The position numbers were made by a program, and so were the translations under genes. From Dicyema japonicum (Eukaryota > Dicyemida > Rhombozoa > Dicyemidae), in NCBI GenBank assembly GCA_011109175.1, contig RDEW01000042.1, positions 68,504-132,503 on the forward strand: a DNA stretch of 64,000 nucleotides, given 5' to 3'. Positions 21,546-32,160 of the stretch are shown here, piece by piece. How positions within the stretch are numbered: the first letter of the stretch is position 1; the number at the start of each line of letters is the position of its first letter. The notes below the pieces were generated by a model. The model was not told the origin of the DNA. It saw only the letters and a list, made by a program, of their open reading frames with translations, and made no database searches.

Positions 21546-22439
21546 GTGTCTTGTGGCTCACCCGAAAGGTGTCACCCATTCCGGAAAGGAACGAAAAGAG
21601 CCATCAACTTTTCCTCACCACTTGAAAGTTCCCGTAAGGATAATTTTACTTTCGTAATATTTTGCATTGGAATCAGTTCGAGAAATTATTCATAAATATT
21701 AAAATCTGAATCACATGCTCTAACAAGGATTGTTAATTGTGCAATTCCAACAACCTCGACTGTTTCATTGATGGAAATTGAAAAAAATAATAGAATTTTA
21801 ACAATTCAGACTATAATTAGTGTTTAAATTCAAAGACATTTCATTAATGTGTTCGGGAACAGGTTAATGAAATTTCTTTAAACAAGTGGGCGTTGTTTGG
21901 ACAAATAATATTTTCTGTCCAAACCACATATAGTGGATACCCCTTTCGGCAATATAGCAATCTCTAGGACCCATCGCGATTATGGGAGTAATCGGTGGTC
22001 TTGTTGACAAGAGACGTTTTGACACACTTTCGTATTATCCAGCGATTTCAGACTTGGTTATACCATATAGTTTAGATTTTATTTAGAGAAAAGACGATCT
22101 CTAACAAAATGATTTAAGTTGTGCTTAGCCTAAAATTATTCTAAACGATTTAACTACTTATATGGATTTGATTTTCAACTCAATATCTAAATAAAAAAGA
22201 ATCGCATCTTGTAGCCCTCCTATAGTAATTTCCATCTTCGTCAAAAATAAAATTTATAGCTATTTTCGTTAACGATCTTTTTCCCGTCTTAAGATGTTTA
22301 ACTCATCCTTCATTTCCTTTATTTTTTTTTATTTTTTCCAAGGTTTCTCTTGAAATTTGCACCAGACGCATTTCAACACGCTAATTTAATTAATTAATTT
22401 TATAGATATTTTATTTCTTAATTAATACAATTTGTAAAT

Positions 22440-22696
22440 TCCAATGGTTTTTAAATATTCTTAATATTTTTTAATTCAATCTGTAAACAGTGACGATTTA
22501 TCAGACTGTGACATAGCATAATTTGATATGGTTCTTAGATGATCGATGTGATTCAATAAAAAATTGTTTTTTGCAGTTACAAATGTCCCACATAATCCAA
22601 AAAATATTTCCCTGTGAGTTGATTGAAAACTCATCAGGATATTTTCTAACGGACTCAATCTTTTCAATGTAATTCTTGATTAAACGTGGCATCACA
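22440..22696 (-). pseudogene. BED-like zinc finger of hAT transposase
   Basis: MPRLIKNYIEKIESVRKYPD, EFSINSQGNIFWIMWDIC and NCKKQFFIESHRSSKNH follow the pattern of CGGBP1/ZBED-type fingers: aromatic and Phe-Ser region, C--C, Phe, H----H. The first Cys pair is damaged: the expected C--C reads WIMW, with intact C-C just after. It is the DNA-binding N-terminus of the transposase on the same strand as 20160-20520. Confidence 0.65.
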
Positions 22697-22934
22697 GTGA
22701 ATGATCACACGTTAGTATTTTTTTAAACTCGAAAATTAAAAAATAAAAATCAATAAAACTTATGACTTTATTGACCTAAAAAATTTAATTTTGTCCTTTT
22801 TTGACATTACCCAAAATTTGACAAACAAGATTTGCAATTACTATTAATAAATAAATAATAAATTAAAAAATTCAATTAAATGTAAAAAAATAATAAAATT
22901 ACTTTTTTGTGTTTTATAGCCATTAAATCGGGTC

Positions 22935-23030
22935 GCACTTATGATGAGGCGGCTGCTTAAGGAGGCCAGGATCACCTGACGGCCCCTACTCTCCTGTGTA
23001 TTGTCGGTGATTCTTAAATAAATAAGGTCC
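22935..23030 (+). repeat. LINE 3' tail fragment
   Basis: MMRRLLKEARIT before TGA (about 22978), then GACGGCCCCTACTCTCC and GGTGATTCTTAAATAAATAA. The same end occurs at 9575-9655 and, on the minus strand, at 25090-25150. Confidence 0.65.
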
Positions 23031-23099
23031 ACGTGAGGGCCGCACCTCTGCTTGTCGATGGCCGTTTGCGGTCAACGGGCCGCATGTTTGACATTCCTG

Positions 23100-23107
23100 G
23101 TCTACAA
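23100..23107 (+). repeat. Target site duplication, right copy (GTCTACAA)
   Basis: Exact match to 19990-19997. Confidence 0.9.
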
Positions 23108-23109
23108 GG

Positions 23110-24465
23110 ACTTTTAAAAAAGAAAGTTAAGAATATTAATGATCTCTCGAACCCCTTTCTAGGGTTAATTAACACATATGTCATTTCCTTCTTAAAATAA
23201 AAGTTTATGTCCTGTTTTATCGGAGAATTAACAGATGAATCGAAAGGGCTAAAAATCACCCAAGATATTGCTTTAAACTTTCAAAAACGAGCCTTTTAAA
23301 ATTTTGCCTACTTTCTGCAATCCAGATCCCTGAGTTGCGAACAGACATTGGTGACTTTAAAAAGTTTGTATCAGAAATTTCAGGTCTAGTTGCTTAGAAG
23401 ATAGAAGAGAAGTGAATTATGTCATCGTTTACTGAAAATTGAGAATTATTCTGATTTATACTCGAGCTATGTGGAAGAATGGAATACCTCCCAATCAGTT
23501 ACTCTTATATTTAGCTACCATAATTTATTGAGAAGGGATTTATGTCAATCTCTTTAAAATCCAATTGAATGATTTTGGTAATCTTAAAATATATGGATTA
23601 CCTCTTTGTAGGCTCAATATGATCAGTTCACTTTAGGAAATTTCATAACAACCATAGAAATCGCTAACATAAAAATTTGTAAGACTTGTTTAATAAGTAA
23701 CACTGTTCCTGAGTTTTAATCCCCTTGTTGAGTACTTGGTCTAAGATTTCTCTTCCTTTCCTCAGTTTCTTCTCTTCCTTTACCAATGAGATCGCAGGTC
23801 GATGAGAATGTTAAAATATCGTTTAAAAATTTAGATTCTACAATAATAGATAAAATCGTTAAGATATCAATAAACAGTGTTTCTTTATCTTTTTGATTTA
23901 AGATTTGTGTTAGTATTATATTTGAAGTTTAATTTTTCATAAAGTGAACGTTATTTATGGTCCCGTATGTTGCCCGGGTTTGTACAAGTGAGTTGTATTT
24001 CATAATTTTAGAAATTAAGAATTACTATAGTATTTTTCAATTTTAAAATGAAAATCTTCAATTTTAGATTATATGAGCTCTTTCATACGTAATTTTCCGG
24101 TTCATACTGACTAAATCATTAGATAAAGACTACTTTGTGGGAATAGAAATTTCCATAATCGAAAAATAATGATTTGAACAGTCAAAGAACACATTTCTAC
24201 TGATTTTCAACATATATAAGTAGATCTATGATAATATTCACTAATCTTACTTACATAGATTTTGGACATAACCCTTTGAAGTCCATGTGGGCATCCTCGT
24301 AGGAATCCTCGTAAATACCACATGTGGATAGTTTATTCAACACCATTGCTATATAAGAGATCACGTTCTTACAGGTTTGACGATATCATATTTAGTAGTT
24401 CTCTTGTCTCCCATAGGAAGATAACCAATCGTGGACTATAGATTAAACCACGTGGCTACCTTCAG
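23110..24465. other. Intergenic DNA, no gene recognised
   Basis: Stop-dense. The only repeat I can place is the 46-bp block 23778-23823 shared with 18634-18679. Confidence 0.5.
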
Positions 24466-24750
24466 ACTGCATGTGCTCTGGTCATTCTCGTTGGTTTCGA
24501 CGTAAAATACTTCCGTGACTCGACAGCATGCACAGGCATATGGTCAGGGGCTTGTCCATGAAACATATGAGAGTTGAGGATAGGGAGTCGGGAACCTGTT
24601 GATACTGGATATTTAAGAAGAGGGTGTTGTTCAATAAGAGTTCGGCTATAATGCATCCAAAGACACATGTCAATCTTTGAGCATAGTTTATAGTCAAGGA
24701 TTACTTCTGGAGCTTAAAATATGAAATCCATGTCACCTGTAGTGAATATT
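24465..24750 (-). pseudogene. DYRK-like protein kinase C-lobe fragment
   Basis: Minus translation reads PEVILDYKLCSKIDM, then in the next frame FGCIIAELLLNNTLF, and back in the first GQAPDHMPVHAVESRKYFTS. These follow the order APE motif, ID-WS-GCI-AEL, and LG-PP-H-L--A----K-F, which is characteristic of DYRK-family kinases. The invariant Trp-Ser after IDM is altered and at least one frame change is needed. A GT...AG segment of 24 nt lies just before the PEV block, but joining across it does not restore the frame. The 24733-24990 frame upstream is not recognisable as kinase. Most likely a decayed gene copy. Confidence 0.5.
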
Positions 24751-24990
24751 TAGGAGGTTTTTATATTTGTCCATTGAGTCCTTGTACATAGCTGACCGGA
24801 AATCCGCCGATTTTAACGCATAAAGGTAATTCCTGGTCATTCTCAAGCAATGGTTCTCTCGTGTGGATTTGGGGTATTCAGGCCGTTCAAAATGAATTGT
24901 ACCAGTTTTGTTAAATAAGTTGTTTTTGAGTGTCTTTCGCGGAACCTGTGTAAAAAAGATGGTAGAATACCTAAACAAAAAAATGAACAA
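24733..24990 (-). other. Open frame upstream of the kinase fragment
   Basis: Minus frame of 85 codons containing VPRKTLKNNLFNKTGTIHFE and RNYLYALKSADFRSAMYKDS. It ends directly before the kinase-like segment, and a 25-nt GT...AG stretch precedes its VPRK. It could be an upstream exon of the same decayed gene, or unrelated. I do not recognise it. Confidence 0.3.
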
Positions 24991-25089
24991 TTTAAATTTT
25001 AAATAAAATGGATTTTTTAAATTTATTATTTAAAATTGTTTCAAGTTAATGGAAAGTATATAAGCCGCCTTGTGCCTTGTTGTTAATTT

Positions 25090-25490
25090 ATTAATAAAAA
25101 CCAAAAATCACCGACAAATTAAATAACTACATAGCCGTCAGGTGATTCCGCATCGACTAGCCATCTCATTCTTGCTCGGTGTTCCTCCCGGTTTTCAACG
25201 CATTTCCGGAATGGGCGGGGTTTCTAACTTTTTTGGTAGTTTGTAAGGCTCCGGTTTTCCTCACTAATTTTTCAAATGGTGTAGGCTTTAGAGGTGACTG
25301 GGAAAAACTTTGCAGAACCTTAATGGCCATTTTTTGGACTGTGTTGATTTTTTCTATATTCGCGTTTGATAGTTTGGTTCCCCATGCAGCACATCCATGT
25401 GCCTTGAAGTGCTATGTGGCTAATTGGTTGAAAGTTCATCTTCCTTTCCGTGATGGCGTCTTGGATCCACATGGCTGATATGGATGGACG
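25090..25490 (-). pseudogene. LINE C-terminal and 3' tail fragment
   Basis: On the minus strand: CAAWGTKLSNANIEKINTVQ, KMAIKVLQSFSQSPLKP and KTGALQTTKKVRNPAHSGN, then after a shift EHRARMRWLVDA and a stop. It is followed by the family 3' region (GGTGATTTTTGG, then ATTAATAAATT). The AAWGTKLS block corresponds to CAA-GTNLSATNLTKIQ in the copy ending at 12598. Confidence 0.75.
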
Positions 25491-25494
25491 TTAG

Positions 25495-26460
25495 AATAGA
25501 AAGATGAGTCTAACTCCGAACGAGGAATAATTAGACGTTAATTAACTCTTAGGTTCTTTCAGGTATATTTTTGAGGTATTAATTAAATAAAAAATTCAAA
25601 CCACATGGATGTTAACAATAGTTCTTTTCCGAAAAGTTGAAATAATTTATCTTATCTAGAACAGATTTGAGAAACACAAAAAGTTTGACCTCTCCCTGTG
25701 TAATGGAAAACTACTTTAAATTTTTACAGAAAATTATAGAGGATCGGACATTATAATCATTTTACTATTTGAGTGCTACTCCGGTCAATAACAAAATTAT
25801 ATAGAAATGGACTGACCATTGAAGAACCCTTCTATAGACAATCCTTTACTATTCACGCTAAGAAGATGGATGAACTCCTTATTTTGCATCAACCTGTAGA
25901 AAAATAATCTGATCTCTTACAAGTGTATGCGTTTTTTGATTAGATTTAAATTGTTCTGGAATGTTCGTTTCTGACAGTTTCTTAGACCGAGTAAATAGCA
26001 ATAAGAACGACACCATTAATTTTGAAGTCTCTTAAGTCTACGACTTAGTTCATAATCAAGAAAAAGAGGATGAGTAGATAGACATTGCATCAGACATGTC
26101 ATCACCTCAACCTTAAACCAATTACGTATTTGGTTAACTGGTTATCTTGTCAACTAAAATCTCATCAATTTTTCCTGAGTCATGAGTCATTTTACATTCT
26201 TGTGTTAAACCTAATAATTAGCAATAATTAAATCCCCACTACATGCTAGATGCATTGAATCGGGCTTTACATCTAAAAATAAATCGGGTGTGGTAAGTCA
26301 TTTGCATAGAATAAGAGTTAAGGCTTTAAATTACTTTGGAAATTGGTGAAGGATTTACTAATAGTTTTGATTTTGTATTTAATAAGCGTTAGGCTGCAAG
26401 ATATTATATAACTTGTGTTAGGACTTTGGGTTAAGGATGTTATAGACGTAGGGTTTTTTT
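25495..26460. other. Intergenic DNA, no gene recognised
   Basis: Stop-dense. The last part (26385-26460) contains TTAGGG-like words such as GTTAGGACTTTGGGTT next to the SINE. Confidence 0.5.
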
Positions 26461-26464
26461 AAGC

Positions 26465-26768
26465 ACATTCGCGTTACCAGTAAACGCTGTTTATGGTTTC
26501 GCTTGTGCAGAACACACTTTTTAAGCAAAGAACAGTTAACATAGCTAATCGATGAGGGAGAACCAAGGAATGCTCTTCACTTCTTTGTTTTCTTTTTCTT
26601 GGGTTATGTCCTTTATAGACGATCCGGTTCCACAGTGAAGTGTTCACTGATGACGGCGTCACTTGTCAAGCCAAAGCATATGCGTGGAACCTTCAACGAA
26701 TGTACAGTATCGGGATTCTAACTAGCGACCTTTAAGCCTCTAGCAGGCAACCGTCACACTGTGCCGCC
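26465..26768 (-). repeat. tRNA-derived SINE, family 1 (minus strand)
   Basis: Contains the conserved distal body GAACCAAGGAATGCTCTTCA, the GATGACGGCGTCACTTGTC block (about 26651) and the decayed tRNA head with GGGATTCTAACTAGCGACC (about 26713). TTAGGG-like words flank it on both sides. Confidence 0.8.
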
Positions 26769-26879
26769 AGGACTTTTTTTATATACTCTGTGTCTAGTAA
26801 GGGATACACTTAGGGTTAATTTTGTGAGAATTAGGGTTAAGTTTTTCAATAGAATACGAGTTAAGGTTTTACATTACTT

Positions 26880-28239
26880 TAGTTCTCATATTGGTTATTT
26901 GAAAGGTCAACAAGACTTAAGGAATGGTGGATAATACTCGAGATCTGACAGTAATAACCACTGAATGAGAAAAAAGTTGGTCATTTTTAGAATGATACTC
27001 GGAATGTTGTCCGTGTTCTCACATTGTTCGTGTTTTCACATAAAAACAAGTAAATTGAATCTTAATAAAACATATTTAGGATATTCTGCCTTAATTTTCC
27101 TAAAAACAAATATTCTAAAACTTCATTTTGACACGCATTCTACTACCTTTGAAGGCTGGCCGGAGCATCGCTAAGTGATATGGACTACTCTATAATTATA
27201 TTGATTCACAAAACCAGGTTGTGGTTCCTGTCATAACCACCAGAAGGTGATCGGGATCAATTATATAGTCTACATAATATTGACTGTCTTTTTTATGGTA
27301 CATATTCATAGGCTTCTTGATTGTCACATACCAGTGTGAAGGGGAACAGATTACGGAAATTGTACACTTGATGAGACTACAGTAAACGATAAATATTATT
27401 TCAACGTAAATGCGTAGGGTAGCTCTCACGGTAGAGCCGACCAAACTGTTTATTCCAAAGGGTAAATATCGACACTTTGGAAATTGGTGGTTTCAAAGAC
27501 AGCTTAATATATCGTCTTTGGACTTATGATTGCCAACATTGCTAAGTTCGCTTGTGACTTAATTTAGCAGCGAGGATAGAGTCCTCAGTACAAATCGGTT
27601 TTGGTAAATTGAACATTGCGTTGACTATTCTCTTTACTCCCTTATATTGGAATTCCTATTGGAATGTCGTTCCTCATTTATGCGATTATAGGCATTCAGT
27701 TGCCTTGAATGACAGTACTCAGATTAATAGCAATAATAAATTTCAGTTCTTTCCTCAGTCCCTTTTTTTACTATTTAGGCATATTCTTTATATATTTGTA
27801 TATCTGTCACTAGGGAGGCTCAGCAGGAGATTGTATTTCGGGGGAACATATGCATCACCCAAGAGTTAATATCCAAATAGCTGTGGTTCCTCTTTGCCTA
27901 TGCTTCATAATAGAGATTTTTGATTACCTAACACAAGATTGGTCAATCTTTGGTACACATAACTGGAAGAAATTGTTAAAGTATAGTCGACATAATTCTG
28001 ATGTCACGTGGACATTTATGTGATGAGTAAGAGGTTGATAAAGCATATTTATTTAGTCAGTCTCCTAAGACAATATCCACCATTAGGATGCTATGTCCTC
28101 ATAGATAACGCCTGCATATTATCAGTTATTGTAGAAATTAGCAACAATAAATATGCCATTACTGAGTGACGGGACTGTCGAGTTTAAAGCTACTTTATTT
28201 GCTCTTGTGAGGTCAACCTTCTATGTATTTTTACGAGTT
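26880..28239. other. Intergenic DNA, no gene recognised
   Basis: Several open frames of 60-90 codons, none resembling a known family. No repeat ends that I can match. Confidence 0.45.
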
Positions 28240-28495
28240 TATTATCGAGTGGCTCAGTGTTACCAAAAATAACGAGGTCCCGTTCGAATCCCACTGATGT
28301 CCATTTAAGGTTCCACACATCTATGTGCTTTGACTTGACGAGTGACTCTTCATCAGTGAACATTTTACTGCGGAGCCGTATCGGCTACAAAAGGACTCAA
28401 ATCCAAAAAATAAAAAAAAGTGAAGAGCATTCCTTTGTTCTCCCTCATCGATTATTATGATAACTGTTCTTTGCTTAAAATAAAGTGTGTTCTGA
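28240..28495 (+). repeat. tRNA-derived SINE, family 1
   Basis: B-box-like CGTTCGAATCC near 28281, GACGAGTGACTCTTCATCAG near 28338, the conserved GTGAAGAGCATTCCTTTGTT body and an AAAATAAAGTGTGTTCTG tail. Head region diverged. Confidence 0.8.
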
Positions 28496-28499
28496 TGCA

Positions 28500-29320
28500 T
28501 TGGCTATTTAGCTAAATATTCAAAGTTGAAAGATTTGGAAATTAGCAATTGAAGGTCACCACATGACATTGTTATATTCATCAAAATTTGTTAAAACTCA
28601 AAGCCTTAGTAACTGGTTCCTGGAGGAACTAAGGTCCAGAAAAGTATGGCAGTCCTAAAGGGACAACATATGTACAAATGCGTACCCAAAAAAAGATTTG
28701 GTAAGTCAAGCCTAGACAGGCGTTTAAATATATTAAATAAAAAATTTAAAATAATAGAAAATTTAAAAAGTTATAATTTATCCTCAAAAACATATTTTCG
28801 AAATTAAACTCTATAATTTGGCGCGTTACTTGGCCACGTGACTAAATTTTGATATTTAAAGGTAATTTTTGTACAACTAAAGAGAGCTGTTTAATCATTT
28901 TTCTGTTAGATTGCTACTTCCAAACGTAGTTGTTAGTGTTGATTAGGTAGTTTACTGGTTAATGTTGTTGCTTACGTCGCATTTAGCTGTGGGTTAATTT
29001 CCACACGCTACGTTCTATTTCGACGTGCGGAACGTTGTGGTCATCACTTGAATTTGCATTCAAATCTGTACAGGATTGGATAATCGTACTCTCCAATATG
29101 CCCATCATACTTTCTTGAAGACGGGTCATATTTTCTCTTGTCCGGGTTTACCTACTAGTTCTCTACAGAACCAAATATACCCATGAGATCTCTGGGAGCG
29201 TCCGATCTTGGCTGTGACGTTTTTGTTAGCCACCGGTATCCTTCACTTGAAGGGACCAGGAGTAAATAAAAATAAATCAGTTATTAATTTTCGAATTTTC
29301 TAAATAATTTAATTTGTTGC
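28500..29320. other. Intergenic DNA, nothing recognised
   Basis: AT-rich, stop-dense. No clear gene or repeat. Confidence 0.45.
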
Positions 29321-29324
29321 TAGC

Positions 29325-29400
29325 ATCTCATCACGGGATTAGTTAGTTTGGTTTCACCCTTGGTCTTTGGAATCAATTAATTTATCCTAGGCATTTATTG
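29325..29400 (+). repeat. LINE 3' tail fragment
   Basis: GTTAGTTTGGTTTCACCCTT and GGTCTTTGGAATC match the 3' region of LINE family A (for example the minus copy at 30985-31040). Confidence 0.5.
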
Positions 29401-29879
29401 AACCTTAACTATTCCGCATTGAAGACTCGGCAAAATTCCAAAAGTTCGTCCAAGTTCACACTGATTTTCTGTACCCATGCCATTCTTCACTTTGAAGAAT
29501 TTGTAGAGGGTTGAATACCTCGTTGTAATAAGGAACTACTGCTGACTGATGGAAGCAATCTGTTAGCGTTCGCAAACAGAGGTCAAAATGGACTCGGGTG
29601 CTCTCTGATTTGAACTAAAAAACCAGTCTGTTAATTTTACAAAAAACGACTTGAGGAAGGTGTTGATTCATGCAGACTACTTACTCTTGCAGACCTGATG
29701 GGATTCATATGATATTTTCAAAATTTATGGAACAAGAAATCTCTACTTTGACGTTTCTCCAACTTCTCAATTAATTCAAATGATATCTTTCAATCTCATA
29801 TTTAAAAAAGTTTTTTTTTCAAAAAGCGTTATAAATTAGTACATAGAGTCATCATTTCTCATTCAAATTATTGATTTGG

Positions 29880-29909
29880 CCTGCAGACCAAAAAGGTTGG
29901 GAACCACTG
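29880..29909 (+). repeat. Solo hAT terminus
   Basis: ACCAAAAAGGTTGGGAACCACTG is the right end of the CAGTGG-type hAT family. No matching left end was found nearby. Confidence 0.6.
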
Positions 29910-29949
29910 GGGTAGAGGATAGGACATATACTTGTTGGAAAAGAAGTCA

Positions 29950-30540
29950 ATATGTTTCGGAGATTTCATTGTGGAATCAAGAATGATATTATACCGTGAA
30001 ATAACGATTTTGTACTCGGTATACATAAAGACGAGAATATTTTCGGAATGAAAAGGAATTAAAGAAAGAGAATGAAGCATGGGTCCAGAAAGATATGTAG
30101 GAGCTCGTCGATGGCAAAAATTTTACCAACTCCCTTTAAGAGAAATGAAATAAGTCATTTTTTAAGAAAATGAACGAATGAGGAGGCGATTTTACTTGAT
30201 AGGATGCGGGAAATACGATCAAAAGCTTGGAGAAATCTATAATAGCAAGGAATATGAGAAGAGGTGGTTTGTGATTTTTAAACCCATCAACGGTGAAATT
30301 GTATAGTGTAGTTAGTTAAGTAACCCCAGCCTCACTAACTTGTAGGAGACCAGCAGCTATTAAATATAAATCGGTCAGTCTCGGCATTGTAGACGAACGT
30401 TGTGCCAATTCATGACATTGTAAGTGAGAGGCAATCGAAGAAAGAGGACGAAAATGTTTAATATCATGGGGATAATACAGAGTTATGAGATATATTGAAA
30501 ATAGTAGTGAGTTTTTGTATTCCTCAAGGGTCAAGGTTGT
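29950..30540 (-). pseudogene. LINE family 4 C-terminal fragment
   Basis: The 72-codon minus frame (30534-30316) contains KHFRPLSSIASHLQCHEL and ends LIAAGLLQVSEAGVT, followed by TTAACTAACT. The same end, LIHPGLLEVSEAGVT, is found at 49320-49385 downstream of a reverse transcriptase GVPRGS motif, which places this fragment in a LINE. Sequence 29950-30300 shows no clear domain. Confidence 0.55.
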
Positions 30541-30984
30541 TTAAATGTAGAACTAGAGCTCACTCGGGGCCAAAACTAATGATTATCTGGCATTTTTAAT
30601 AAGGTCAGCGACAGCTGAGATTGTTATAGTTATTGGTGGAATGACGCTGAAATTTTATTCTGGATTTATGAGCACAGGCGGTCTCGTCATATTCATAAGT
30701 CCGACGAATGAATAGAAGCTCATTAGGCTGTCAGTTTGCTCTATGAATGACTTGGTCTGTTTCGTTATTATAACCGTATCAGTGTGAAACTGAAGAGTTA
30801 TTTAGAAAAAAGGCAATAATTTTAGATTCCTTCCAGAATTCTAAAATTTGGTGCAGTGTTTAGTTGAGAGATGAACTATTTCCAATTGGCATCTTTTAGA
30901 GATTTCACCATGACTGTATGCAATTTTATGAGTGAGAGACTGGCTTTCTTGCTACCTTTGAAGGTGTTCCCTTCTTTATTCATT

Positions 30985-31430
30985 ATTATTATTATTTAAC
31001 ACCCAAGACCAAGGTAAAACCAAACTAACTATTACGTGATCCCGATGGGTTCCACCAAAATGCTCATCCTTTCCCGGTGCTCCTCCCTCGTGCCCACACA
31101 AGCTCGTACCGGGCGGCTGACGGTATTTGCAGGGCCACCTTACCGCATGGTGGAGTTTAGTTTTATGAGGGCCTCCAGAGTAATCGGTCCGGTCCTGTGT
31201 TTCCCACAAGTCCACCGCTCCGTGACTCTGAAAGCCTTCTTTTGTAGTCCTCGATTTTCTTAGTATTCGTCCATGATAATGATGGTCCCCAGGAAGCACA
31301 CGCGTACGAAAAGCATGGTTCAATGTATTGTTTGATTTTAGTGGAAAGAAAAGGTTAACTATGTGAGTTTGTCCACTTGGATTTACAGTAGGTAGAGCCT
31401 GGAAATGCCATATGGCCAGATGACTCAATT
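30985..31430 (-). pseudogene. LINE family A C-terminal and 3' tail fragment
   Basis: The correct minus frame reads YIEPCF region and ASWGPSLSWTNTKKIE-like text near 31270-31320, then VTERWTCGKHRTGPITLEAL, IKLNSTMR, a stop, GGPANTVSRPVRACVGTREE and HREREM-like text to IGIT before TAA. A short 3' region with TTGGTCTTGGGTG and an AATAATAATAA tail follows at 31000-30980. It is nearly identical in plan to 43773-44413. The longer 150-codon frame on this strand is a shadow. Confidence 0.75.
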
Positions 31431-32137
31431 AAACAATACAATCTCGGTGTATAAAAAAATTAGAAAATTTATGATCAAACTAAATTAATTCAAATTATTT
31501 TGTTTATTTGTAATAAATTAATAAAATAAAAATAAATTATTTTTGTCTGTTGGTGTGTTCATGATGGATGAGTTTATACAGTTGGAAGGATTATCAAAAT
31601 ATCGAAAGTAAATGAGAAAATTGATAACCTTGTTGGTAAAAAATCCATAAATACTGGTACACTAATAATATTTATTATTACAGCCGAACAATTTTTCAAG
31701 CTTTGCGAATCTAACTCATATCGATGAAATAACAGAAATGTTGGTGAAAAACGACCTGAATGTCTCAGTAGTTTCAAATATTATATTTAAATTAGATTTA
31801 TAGAGCAGATTATGGCTTTAATAAAAAAATGAAATCTGCCATAATTTTGTTTTCAAAGGACAGCTGTTCGAATAACAATGAGAGTAGTGGGCTAAAAGCA
31901 GCCAATATCTCACTCTGAGAAGAGAAGTAGAGAACAGGAGGATAGAGATATTTTGTTGGCTATTGGAGAGATCAAGTGAACCATCATTGTGATCCCACCA
32001 GATACCGCCGTCATCCTTCTCTCGTTTTACCAGTAAATCAAGTCTATAGTGGACAAGTGACTAGCATAAAAGATTTAGGCTGTTTTGTGGAGTTATTTGG
32101 ACTTAATGAGAAAGGAAGACTCGTGCACATTTCCAAT

Positions 32138-32160
32138 GTATACTCTTAATTAAGACTTAG
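32138..32160 (+). other. 23-nt intron relic in the DHX8 pseudogene (S1 domain)
   Basis: Starts GTATAC and ends ACTTAG. Removing it joins VHISN to IKEDRLGSMQYVVKIG, which aligns without gap to the S1 domain of DHX8 ([22 protein letters not shown]). Left in, it brings an in-frame stop. Confidence 0.8.

Larger units (their letters stand above)
19998..23099. mobile_element. hAT-type DNA transposon split by a nested LINE
   Basis: The left end CAGGAGTGTCAAACTC and right end TGTTTGACATTCCTG are imperfect inverted repeats, flanked by perfect 8-bp duplications GTCTACAA. Sub-terminal GAGGGCTACAT and CGGGCCGCAT pair as well. On the minus strand it holds a BED-like zinc finger (22440-22696) and part of a transposase core (20160-20520). 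Between them a minus-strand LINE (about 20560-21545) is inserted, and a plus-strand LINE tail lies near 22935-23030. The total length, 3102 bp, fits an autonomous element plus insertions. Confidence 0.85.

Noticed and set aside
30976-31428. 150-codon minus ORF
   Set aside because: The LINE C-terminus is readable in a different frame of the same strand, with matches to four other copies. The longer frame is a shadow.
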